Part shown: positions 10,213 through 17,319 of the stretch, one piece after another
How positions within the stretch are numbered: the first letter of the stretch is position 1
Layout: each line of letters begins with the position of its first letter
Assembly: GCA_002839765.1 (NCBI GenBank)
Contig: PGYR01000033.1
Coordinates: 1-41,858 of the forward strand
Length of the DNA: 41,858 bases
From: Ignavibacteriae bacterium HGW-Ignavibacteriae-4
GTDB taxonomy: Bacteria > Bacteroidota > Ignavibacteria > Kapaibacteriales > UBA2268
Reading direction: 5' to 3'
Notes under the pieces: model-generated
What the model saw: only the letters and a program-made list of their open reading frames with translations
Told to the model about the DNA's origin: nothing
Databases searched by the model: none
Translations under genes and position numbers: made by a program

Positions 10213-10411
10213 TTACTCCTTAATAAACTGTTTGGTGACTACTTCATTACCAATCTCTAATCGGATGAAATATGTACTTGGGGGTAAGTCAGAAACATCG
10301 TATTCTTTCTGATAATTAGATGTATTCAATAAACCTTCTTCTATCAATCCTACTTCATTGCCGAGTAAATCAACTATACTCAATCTAGTATATTCGAATC
10401 CATTTGAGTTT
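10213..10411 (-). repeat. Copy 2 (inverted) of the 199-bp T9SS sorting-domain repeat
   Basis: About 94% identical to the complement of 1-199. The identity begins right where the frame of the minus-strand gene breaks and ends exactly at its stop codon. Confidence 0.9.
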
Positions 10412-11497
10412 GATATTAATAGTATTAGTAGCAGGGTTGGGGGAAATAGTAAAGTTATTATTATCACTATGGTCAATAACTGATGTTGTACTTATATGGC
10501 TAGGGAAAAGTACAATAATTGGACTTATATTAGAGGTAAGGAAATTATCATTATTTGAAAAAGCTATATTTTGCCAGCTTCCTTTCCCAAATTGATAAAT
10601 TAAATTCTTAGAATCAATATCAAATAATTTTATGTATCTACAACAACTTTCGGTTTTCGTGATTCCTATAACATTATTATTCTTGTTCAGTTTAATATCA
10701 GATGCTTCTATAAAGTCTCTTTCGTCAAAAACTAACTTGTCATAAAATCTTTTCTGATTAATATCATAAAAATTAATTTCTCCCCCGTTATGATTCCAAG
10801 CTATTTTTGTTCTATCATTCATAACTTGCATTTTATTGAATCCACCATAATGCTCGTTTGTATTAGTAAATGAATAAATTGAATCTACTAACTCTTTTGT
10901 TTCTCTACTATAAAAATTCACATAATAGTGATTTTCTCTGAACATAGGATTTATATTTTCTATCACATCATTAGCATCATCTGTTATTACATATATTAGT
11001 TCGTCATTCTTACCGACATAACCGTATTCATGTACAGTCTTCTTCCATTTGTAGTTGTTCTTCTCAAATGAATAAACAAAATTAATATTATCAATTAGTT
11101 GCTTTGTGTTTATATCCCAGAAGTAAATTATATTAGAATCTTGACTTAGTTTTGCCATGAACTCATTTTTAGATTTAGCTGTCTTTATTCTTTCTATTTT
11201 ACTTTCCATCTTACCAAATCCTTCTACAACTTCTCTTGTCTGCCAATCTAATAATTTAGGTGTGCTGTCCTGAGCAAACACAAGATACTCCTCATTGTAG
11301 TTATAGTCACCTATGGTTTCCGATGGTACAAAGAATTCTTTTATTCCTTGCTGCACTTCCCAAAATTCAATTGGCGTAAAGTCCAAACTTAGTACATCTG
11401 TTTCTGAATAACGATACCATAGGGTGTCTATATCAATAGCATTGGTTGATGTGCTTGCTAGTACAGCGAGGAATATGGTTAATAGTATGTTTTTCAT
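10213..11497 (-). pseudogene. Secreted T9SS beta-propeller-like protein with a frameshift in the sorting domain
   Basis: On the minus strand a frame starts at ATG 11497 with a signal peptide (MKNILLTIFLAVLASTSTNA) and runs for about 360 residues with WD40/PQQ-like strands (for example YFWDINTKQLIDNI, NFYDINQKRFYDKL, KLFDIDSKNLIYQF). It enters a sorting domain (FTISPNPATNTINIK), then leaves frame and stops at 10385. The rest of the same domain (SNGFEYTRLSIVDLLGNEV to QFIKE) continues in another frame to the stop at 10213. A frame change is therefore needed near 10400-10415. It may be a real indel, which would abolish T9SS sorting, a recombination scar, or a sequencing error. The longer frame has an ATG at 11524 too, but 11497 gives the better signal peptide. 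Confidence 0.8.
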
Positions 11498-11832
11498 AAT
11501 GTTTCTTCCGGATTTATGTGTCAACCAATTATAAGCGTAGCATAAATTCTTTTAAATACGATATTTATACTTTCTACTCTTCAAACACCCCGTCCTGCTC
11601 CGCAGTCCACCCCTCTTTGTCGCTGTGCTTAAAGAGGGGAATTTAGTATATTGCTCATTACAGTTGACTTCAAGTCAAAGGATTACCAATTAAATAATCA
11701 AAATTGTTTGGTTGCAAAATATTAATAAATCTCAAGAATAGCAATAACAAAGCTAATTTCAAACGAATCATTATAATGAGTCACCCTTTATTAACAATTA
11801 TTCATCGTCTGTTTGTGGCTTTTTTTCGCACT

Positions 11833-11901
11833 TTTTCCACAATGTGTATAATATTATGCTTTTATTTATCCACATTATTAGGGCTTTACAGTTGTGGACA
11901 A
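11833..11901. other. Cluster of four DnaA boxes: candidate replication origin or DnaA-binding locus
   Basis: Four 9-mers fit the DnaA-box consensus TTATNCACA in 69 bp: TTTTCCACA (+, 11833-11841, one mismatch), TTATACACA (-, 11843-11851, exact), TTATCCACA (+, 11866-11874, exact) and TTGTCCACA (-, 11893-11901, one mismatch). AT-rich DNA flanks the cluster on both sides. The rpmH-rnpA-yidC block 8-10 kb away, often origin-proximal, supports an origin, but dnaA and dnaN are not in the window. Confidence 0.55.
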
Positions 11902-11984
11902 TATTTTAGTGGTGCAAGTAACTGACTGAAATTAAATGTTTTTATAATACGATTATGAATTCAAATTAAGTTTTCTGAAATTAT

Positions 11985-12001
11985 TTGGCACTTTCTTTGC
12001 A
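11985..12001 (+). promoter_or_regulatory. Sigma-54 (RpoN) promoter of the flagellar operon
   Basis: TTGGCACTTTCTTTGCA matches the -24/-12 consensus (TTGGCACG-N4-TTGCA). Its GG (11987-11988) and GC (11999-12000) are exactly 12 bp apart, as sigma-54 requires. Transcription would start near 12012, giving flgB a leader of about 28 nt. Sigma-54 control of hook-basal-body genes is common; the enhancer-binding activator would be encoded elsewhere. Confidence 0.85.
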
Positions 12002-12024
12002 GAACTTTCTTTAGAAAAGTAAAA

Positions 12025-12037
12025 TATCAGGATGATA
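12025..12037 (+). promoter_or_regulatory. GGA-loop hairpin over the flgB ribosome-binding site
   Basis: TATCA-GGA-TGATA is a perfect 5-bp stem with a GGA loop. That GGA is the only Shine-Dalgarno-like sequence, 7 nt before the flgB ATG. This arrangement suits a CsrA/RsmA-type binding site or SD sequestration. Confidence 0.55.
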
Positions 12038-12039
12038 CG

Positions 12040-12462
12040 ATGCTCGTAAAGGATTTTCTATTTAATAAGAAGCTCCCATTGATGACCAAAGCGTTGGATT
12101 CTTATGCTCTTAGGCAACAAACGACAGCCAAGAACATAGCTAACGCTGACACTCCGAACTATAGACCCGAGAGGGTTCGGTTCGAAGAGCTGTTCCACAA
12201 TGAGGAAGTAGTGCTCAAAGGAGTAGAGACCAAATCAGGTCATATACCATTGGGTAAGGTTAATTCTGGTGTGCCAGTGGGGGAAAAGGAATACCGAGAT
12301 ATTCCTGAAGCTGAAGTTTTCTTCAGTGGAGAGAACCATGTCAATTTGGACAAGGAAATGGCGGAATCTGCGGAGAATCAAATAAGATTTAGATTAGTAT
12401 CCAAGATGGTTAGCAAATACTTCAACGGTATTTCTAATTCGATTAAAGGAACAAATTCATAG
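12040..12462 (+). CDS. flgB: Flagellar basal-body rod protein FlgB
   Basis: FlgB forms the proximal rod of the flagellum, next to FliE and the MS ring. The 140 residues have the typical length and the rod-family N-terminal motif (SYALRQQTTAKNIANADTPNYRPERVRFEE) with the conserved NIANADTPNY core. The helical C-terminus (AENQIRFRLVSKMVSKYFNGISNSI) is also characteristic. It is the first gene of the operon, about 39 bp after a sigma-54 promoter, and flgC follows after 8 bp. Confidence 0.97.
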   Translation: MLVKDFLFNKKLPLMTKALDSYALRQQTTAKNIANADTPNYRPERVRFEELFHNEEVVLKGVETKSGHIPLGKVNSGVPVGEKEYRDIPEAEVFFSGENHVNLDKEMAESAENQIRFRLVSKMVSKYFNGISNSIKGTNS

Positions 12463-12470
12463 AATAGATT

Positions 12471-12956
12471 ATGGCTGAGAACATATTTTCAAGTTTTAAT
12501 ATAAGTGGACAAGGCATGAGCGTACAGCGATTGCGTCTGTCTGCTGTGGCTAGAAACATAGCTAATGCTAATACTACCAAAGCTGACGACGGTATGCCGT
12601 ACAAGCGTGAAGTAGTAGTGGTACGTGATATTAAAGATAGTCCATTCGAAAAGAGCATGAACGCTACTTTGCAATTGGACAAAACTAATGCTGGCCATTC
12701 GGGATCGGCTATGAATAATGGTATGGAAGGTGACGACGATGTGCTAAGAGCTAGAACTGTGAAAGACAATTCGGCACCACGTATGGTGTTTGACCCTAAT
12801 CATCCCGATGCAAATCCTGATGGTTACGTTCAGATGCCCGATATAAATATAGTTACTGAAATGGTAGAGATGATTTCTGCGCAGCGTGCTTTCCAAGCGA
12901 ACGCACAAGTGGTAGATGCAGCTAAGAATCTCGCACGTTATTCTCTGGAAATATAA
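12471..12956 (+). CDS. flgC: Flagellar basal-body rod protein FlgC
   Basis: A proximal rod subunit of 161 residues. The N-terminus carries the rod-family helix (GMSVQRLRLSAVARNIANANTTK). The C-terminus carries the Flg_bbr_C motif (NIVTEMVEMISAQRAFQANAQVVDAAKNLARYSLEI), both normal for FlgC. It is directly downstream of flgB and upstream of a small unassigned gene. Confidence 0.97.
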   Translation: MAENIFSSFNISGQGMSVQRLRLSAVARNIANANTTKADDGMPYKREVVVVRDIKDSPFEKSMNATLQLDKTNAGHSGSAMNNGMEGDDDVLRARTVKDNSAPRMVFDPNHPDANPDGYVQMPDINIVTEMVEMISAQRAFQANAQVVDAAKNLARYSLEI

Positions 12957-12967
12957 TACGGTAGTAT

Positions 12968-13264
12968 ATGAGACTAAACGCCACAGATAGCCAAATAACA
13001 AGAATATATAATAACGACTCGGAAGGTATAGCCTCAAAGAGTAGGGTTAACCAGACCCAATCTCCGCAAAAGCAAAAGCTAGCTGAGTTCAACGACAAGG
13101 TAAGTCAACCCGATACTATACTTTCGGATAATGAGAAGAATTTCTTCAAGAAAATGTTCCCAGAAAGTTCGGCATCGCTTGATAGACACGTAGTCTTCAA
13201 CAGAAACGGAAGAGTACAGAGCAAGGTATTTGCCCTTGGTACTATGTTAGACGCAAAAGTTTAG
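12968..13264 (+). CDS. Small hypothetical protein inside the flagellar operon
   Basis: I do not recognise a family. The 98-residue protein has a polar, probably disordered N-terminal half (residues 1-45, rich in S, N, Q and K). A conserved-looking second half follows, around LSDNEKNFFKKMFPESSASLD and RNGRVQSKVFALGTMLDAKV. It has no signal peptide, membrane segment or cysteine. It starts 11 bp after flgC and ends 61 bp before fliE, on the same strand, so it is part of the operon. Its position among rod genes suggests an export-substrate, chaperone or assembly role, but that is inference only. Confidence 0.75.
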   Translation: MRLNATDSQITRIYNNDSEGIASKSRVNQTQSPQKQKLAEFNDKVSQPDTILSDNEKNFFKKMFPESSASLDRHVVFNRNGRVQSKVFALGTMLDAKV

Positions 13265-13283
13265 AATTAGAAAAAAGTATATA

Positions 13284-13302
13284 AATAGTCAGGATGACTA
13301 TT
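13284..13302 (+). promoter_or_regulatory. GGA-loop hairpin upstream of fliE (distal)
   Basis: AATAGTCA-GGA-TGACTATT is a perfect 8-bp stem with a GGA triloop, 24-42 nt before fliE. It shares TCAGGATGA with the flgB hairpin, but its outer stem bases differ and still pair. Confidence 0.6.
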
Positions 13303-13309
13303 CATAAAT

Positions 13310-13321
13310 TACACGGAAGTA
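13310..13321 (+). promoter_or_regulatory. ACGGA hexaloop over the fliE ribosome-binding site (proximal)
   Basis: TAC-ACGGAA-GTA places an ANGGA motif (the CsrA core) in a hexaloop. The GGA (13315-13317) is also the likely Shine-Dalgarno, 8 nt before the ATG. It lies 23 nt after the distal GGA. Confidence 0.45.
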
Positions 13322-13325
13322 CATT

Positions 13326-13637
13326 ATGATTCCTATAGAACCGGCAGCGGGGCGGATTTCTGCCTTAGTTAATCCGCAAAATCAATCCAATACTATCAAA
13401 GCTGGTAGTAAAAGCGACGTAAAATTTGCTGACACTCTTAGTGAGTTCGTTAGCGATGTCAATTCACTTCAAATAGAATCAAAAGAAAAATCAACTGCAT
13501 TTATCAAGGGGGAACCCGTTGATATACACGATGTTATGATTAGTGCTGAAAAAGCAAAAACTAGCTTCGAGCTTCTTATGGAACTACGAAACAAGGCAAT
13601 CGAGCTTTACAAAGAAGTAAACAGAATGCAGGTTTAA
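13326..13637 (+). CDS. fliE: Flagellar hook-basal body complex protein FliE
   Basis: FliE is the small junction protein that joins the MS ring (FliF) to the FlgB rod and is one of the first exported subunits. The 103 residues have the usual length. The conserved C-terminal part contains DVHDVMISAEKAKTSFELLMELRNKAIELYKEVNRMQV-like elements: the D(I)HDVMI...A..A...F.L..E.RNK..E.Y.E..RM pattern. The ATG at 13326 follows a GGA-containing leader. It is immediately upstream of fliF. Confidence 0.96.
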   Translation: MIPIEPAAGRISALVNPQNQSNTIKAGSKSDVKFADTLSEFVSDVNSLQIESKEKSTAFIKGEPVDIHDVMISAEKAKTSFELLMELRNKAIELYKEVNRMQV

Positions 13638-13656
13638 CATTAGTTAAGGTAAATTT

Positions 13657-15459
13657 ATGGCTGATAATCAATTAGAAAAAAAGAATAGCAACGCTCTTGG
13701 TCAATTCCAACAGTTCTCTTCGGGTCTGAACACAGGTCAGAAAGCTGGTATCATTGGTGCAATAGCAGTAGTCCTAGTAGTGATAGTGATGATTATATCA
13801 TCAGCTTCATCTGGTAATATGAAGACTCTGTACAAGGGTTTGAGTGATACGGATGCCGCAGGAGTAGTGGAGTATCTTACTGAAAATAACATAGATTATG
13901 AGATAAGCCCAACTGGTAATATAATCAAAGTTGAATCTGATAAAGTAAACGAAGCAAGAATGGCTTTGGCTACTAAGGGAATCCCTGGTGAGGGCGGAGT
14001 TGGATACGAAATATTCGACGAGACAAACTTGGGTATGTCCGAATTCGTTCAGAAAATCAATTATAGAAGAGCATTGGAAGGGGAGCTATCTCGGACTATT
14101 AACTCATTCGATGAAGTAGAAAAATCGAGAGTGCATATAGTAATACCCGAAACCGCTCTTTTCACTAAAGATCAGAAGTCGCCAACTGCTTCAGTTACTG
14201 TCCACCTTAACAATAGCCGCAGATTACCGCAAAGTAGCGTAATCGGAATCCAAAGTTTGGTAGCTAATAGTATTGAGGGAATGGAGTCGGATCACGTAAA
14301 AGTGACTGACCACCGAGGAAGATTACTATCTGAAGATATAGTAGATGTGAACTCTGCTGCTGGTGTTACAGAAGCTCAACACAACCAACAAAAAAGTGTA
14401 GAATCATACCTTCAAGCAAAAGTAGAAGACCTAATGGCAGGTGCTTTGGGTGAAGGTAATGCTAAAGTAAAAGTAAACGCAGAATTAGATTTCACTAGAA
14501 TCGAGAAAACGCTGACTTCGTTTGATCCAGAAAGCCAAGTGGCTAGAAGTGAACAAACGATTAATAATGAGAGTCAAACTACAGATTCGCTTAGTTTTCC
14601 TTATGTTAATATGGCGAAAAACGAAGGTAATAGTCTAACTAATTACGAAATTTCAAACAGTGTAGAGCATATAATACAAGAAGTTGGTGCTATCAAAAAG
14701 CTATCAATAGCAGCTATGATAAATGGTACTACAGAGCTAATAGACAATAACGGCGTTAAAGAAGTTAAGTACAGCCCTCGCTCTGACGAAGATATGCAGA
14801 AGTTTGAGGAAATAGTACGTAATGCAGTTGGCTATGACCCAACTAGAAATGACCAAATATCAGTTATCAATGTACCTTTCGAACATACATTAACTATTGA
14901 CCAATTCGACCTAAATGAACCCGTAGAATGGTATGATGATCCTGCAAATAAGAAAATTATTCTTATTTTAGTAGGATTAGTATTAGTAGGTATATTAATG
15001 TATTTACTAGTCCGTTCTCCTTTCGTGAAAGAGAAAATGAAAGTAGCATTATCGTTACCTACAGATGCTTCTCTTAGCGAGAGTTTAGCAGGTGGCAAAC
15101 AGTCACTAGATGAGTTAGATTTGGATGATGAGATGATGTTTATGCCATCTGATGTGCCAGATCAAATGCTACTCAATGGTGAGAAACAAGCTAAGCTAGC
15201 AGGACGTAATTTGAAATTGGAGCTAGAAGAAGCAATGAACAGTATGGGTACAGATAGAGGTCAGAATATTAGTCTAGATACTAGATCGCAAGGCGAGATG
15301 GTGCTTGACGACTTCGAAACTCTTTCGGAAGAAAGATTGATGAAACTAGAAATCAAAAAGAAAATAGAGCAATTCATGATAAACCATCCTGAAGAAGCAG
15401 TAAAATTAATTAGAACTTACGCAGCAAGCAATTCTGACAGCAGCCTGCAATTAGAATGA
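13657..15459 (+). CDS. fliF: Flagellar MS-ring protein FliF
   Basis: FliF builds the MS ring in the inner membrane, the base of the flagellum and mount for the rotor. The 600 residues show a first transmembrane helix (about 34-52, IIGAIAVVLVVIVMI), then ring-building domains (TLYKGLSDTDAAGVVEYL, GEGGVGYEIFDETNLGMSEF, YRRALEGELSRTI). A second helix (about 435-455, IILILVGLVLVGILMYLLV) precedes a cytoplasmic tail that includes an EERLMKLEIKKKIEQFM segment, the FliG-binding end. The neighbours fliE and fliG confirm the assignment. Confidence 0.97.
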   Translation: MADNQLEKKNSNALGQFQQFSSGLNTGQKAGIIGAIAVVLVVIVMIISSASSGNMKTLYKGLSDTDAAGVVEYLTENNIDYEISPTGNIIKVESDKVNEARMALATKGIPGEGGVGYEIFDETNLGMSEFVQKINYRRALEGELSRTINSFDEVEKSRVHIVIPETALFTKDQKSPTASVTVHLNNSRRLPQSSVIGIQSLVANSIEGMESDHVKVTDHRGRLLSEDIVDVNSAAGVTEAQHNQQKSVESYLQAKVEDLMAGALGEGNAKVKVNAELDFTRIEKTLTSFDPESQVARSEQTINNESQTTDSLSFPYVNMAKNEGNSLTNYEISNSVEHIIQEVGAIKKLSIAAMINGTTELIDNNGVKEVKYSPRSDEDMQKFEEIVRNAVGYDPTRNDQISVINVPFEHTLTIDQFDLNEPVEWYDDPANKKIILILVGLVLVGILMYLLVRSPFVKEKMKVALSLPTDASLSESLAGGKQSLDELDLDDEMMFMPSDVPDQMLLNGEKQAKLAGRNLKLELEEAMNSMGTDRGQNISLDTRSQGEMVLDDFETLSEERLMKLEIKKKIEQFMINHPEEAVKLIRTYAASNSDSSLQLE

Positions 15460-15476
15460 CTTGGGAGGTAATATAA

Positions 15477-16502
15477 ATGAGCGAAACAGAAGAACTAGTA
15501 GTTAAAAAGCTAAGTGGAAAGCAAAAAGTAGCTGCGCTATTGATGTCCCTGGACGTAGATATAGCAGCAAAGATATTCCAACGAATGGATATGAAAGAAG
15601 TAGAAACAATAGCTACTGAGATATCCAGACTCAAAGGTATAGACCAAGAAGATATTGATTTAGTCTTGGCTGAATTTTACCAACTTATGAGCACATCAAG
15701 TGCTTATGTAGAGGGTGGTATTGGCTATGCACAATCTCTACTTGAGAGAACTTACGGCCCTGAGAGAGCTAGAGAGCTTACAGACAAAATCAAGCTAATG
15801 TCTAATGTGAAGAGCTTCTCAGTTCTGAAAAAAGCAGATCCTGAGCAATTAGCTAATTTCTTGAAGAAAGAGCATCCACAAACTGTCGCACTTATACTTT
15901 CTCACCTTGATCCAGATCAATCGGCACTAGTGCTGAACGAGTTTGATGATGAATTAAGAATGGAAACTGTACTAAGAATTGCCACTCTTGGTAAAGTATC
16001 ACCCGAATCATTAGGTAGAGTAGAAAGTGTACTTGATGAAATCGCAGCATCTACCCTTACTCAAAGTGTATCTTCTGCTGGTGGTTCTAAAATGTTGGCT
16101 AATATCCTCAACAAAGTTAATAATCAAGTTGCTAAGCAAATGATCGAGAATCTAGAACAGCATGACCCGAAAGTAGCTCTAGAAGTGAAACGACTTATGT
16201 TCTTATTCGAAGATATTATCTTAATTGATGATAGAGGAATCCAAAGATTGCTACGTGAAATCGACAAACGTGATTTGGCACTATCTATGAAAATATCAAG
16301 TGATGAAATACAAGAGAAAATCTTCAAAAATATGTCGGAGCGTGCTGCCGATGTAGTCAAAGAAGAGCTTGAGTTCATGGGTCCAGTTAAACTAAAAGAA
16401 GTAGAAGAAGCACAAACAAGAATCGTAGATAAGATAAAAGAGCTAGAAGAGAAAGAAGAGATAATGATAGGCGGACGTGGTAACGACGACGTGTTCGTAT
16501 AA
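15477..16502 (+). CDS. fliG: Flagellar motor switch protein FliG
   Basis: FliG is the rotor protein that couples stator ion flow to rotation and switching. The 341 residues have the usual length. They include an N-terminal domain (KLSGKQKVAALLMSLDVDIAAKIF), a middle domain with the EHPQ motif (residues 132-135, KKEHPQTVALILSHL), and a C-terminal domain with the charged torque helix region (FLFEDIILIDDRGIQRLLRE, then DLALSMK). A clear GGGAGG ribosome-binding site precedes the ATG. Confidence 0.97.
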   Translation: MSETEELVVKKLSGKQKVAALLMSLDVDIAAKIFQRMDMKEVETIATEISRLKGIDQEDIDLVLAEFYQLMSTSSAYVEGGIGYAQSLLERTYGPERARELTDKIKLMSNVKSFSVLKKADPEQLANFLKKEHPQTVALILSHLDPDQSALVLNEFDDELRMETVLRIATLGKVSPESLGRVESVLDEIAASTLTQSVSSAGGSKMLANILNKVNNQVAKQMIENLEQHDPKVALEVKRLMFLFEDIILIDDRGIQRLLREIDKRDLALSMKISSDEIQEKIFKNMSERAADVVKEELEFMGPVKLKEVEEAQTRIVDKIKELEEKEEIMIGGRGNDDVFV

Positions 16503-16512
16503 ACTCTAATTA

Positions 16513-17319
16513 ATGGGTGACAATGTGCAAGAAGTACTGGTAAAAATACCGAGAACTCAGAGTCGAAGACTTAAAATCGAACGATTTTTTGATAAAGGAC
16601 AAGTACGAAGAAAAGCTTCTAAATCATCGAATCAAGTCGGTAGAACTTGCTTTACCCACCACTTCGTTATAGAAGATAGCTCTGAGCCAATATCTATCAA
16701 CTTAGATAATATACCGAGAGGTGTTATCCCGATTGAATTTGCTCAAGAGGAAATCCAGAAGTCTTATGACAAAGGATTCGAAGAAGGGCAAATGTCGGAA
16801 ATGGCAGTTGCTAGAGCAGAGATAAATAGCTTTGTCGAGAAGATGAGGACTATGGAAGGAGTAATCCAAGAATTCGAAAAGAAAAATAATGATTTGTTAA
16901 ATCAGCTACATGATTCTGTACTAAATATTGCCGAGAAAGTTTCTTTGCATATAATGCGAGCTGAATCACTAACGAATAGCGATTCTATAAAGCAAAGAAT
17001 AGGTAAAGTAATAGACGAAGCTAGGGATTCTAAAATTATTAGTATTAGGCTGAATCCAGAAACTATAAAGCAAATCAAAGAGACAGATACTAGGTTACTT
17101 GAATTCGAATCACCGAATGTAGAATTAATAGATGATGAATCGCTAGATATGAATGATTGTATTATTAATACAGATTCTGGGAACCTAGAAGCTAGGATAA
17201 CTGAAGAGCTGAGCAATATGATGCAGAAGCTGAAAACAGATTTCCAAACAACAAAAGTAAGAAAGCGAGACGAAGAAATAAAACGATTGGAAAAAGGAAT
17301 CCCCAAAAAAGATGTTTAA
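16513..17319 (+). CDS. fliH: Flagellar assembly protein FliH (export ATPase regulator)
   Basis: FliH binds the FliI ATPase and docks it to the export gate and C-ring. The 268-residue protein has a divergent N-terminus, a glutamate-rich central coiled coil (SYDKGFEEGQMSEMAVARAEINSF) and a C-terminal FliH/HrpE-like domain (LLNQLHDSVLNIAEKVSLHIM, then IISIRLNPETIKQI). Sequence similarity is weaker than for its neighbours, as is usual for FliH. Its place between fliG and fliI, with an 8-bp overlap into fliI, makes the call secure. Confidence 0.92.
   Translation: MGDNVQEVLVKIPRTQSRRLKIERFFDKGQVRRKASKSSNQVGRTCFTHHFVIEDSSEPISINLDNIPRGVIPIEFAQEEIQKSYDKGFEEGQMSEMAVARAEINSFVEKMRTMEGVIQEFEKKNNDLLNQLHDSVLNIAEKVSLHIMRAESLTNSDSIKQRIGKVIDEARDSKIISIRLNPETIKQIKETDTRLLEFESPNVELIDDESLDMNDCIINTDSGNLEARITEELSNMMQKLKTDFQTTKVRKRDEEIKRLEKGIPKKDV

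Larger units (their letters stand above)
11498..12039. other. 542-bp intergenic region: hairpin elements, DnaA-box cluster and sigma-54 promoter
   Basis: This region between the divergent T9SS gene and flgB contains, left to right: a hairpin CTGC-tcc-GCAG (about 11594-11604), a CCCCTCTTT/AAAGAGGGG inverted repeat (about 11608-11640), a palindrome TTGACTT-c-AAGTCAA (11664-11678), an AT-rich stretch (about 11690-11800), the DnaA-box cluster (11833-11901), another AT-rich stretch, and the flgB promoter. A 73-codon frame at 11704-11925 lacks protein-like features and crosses the DnaA boxes; I do not call it. Confidence 0.7.

Noticed and set aside
11704-11925. A 73-codon plus-strand open frame
   Set aside because: It crosses the DnaA-box cluster, has AT-driven composition, and shows no family features.
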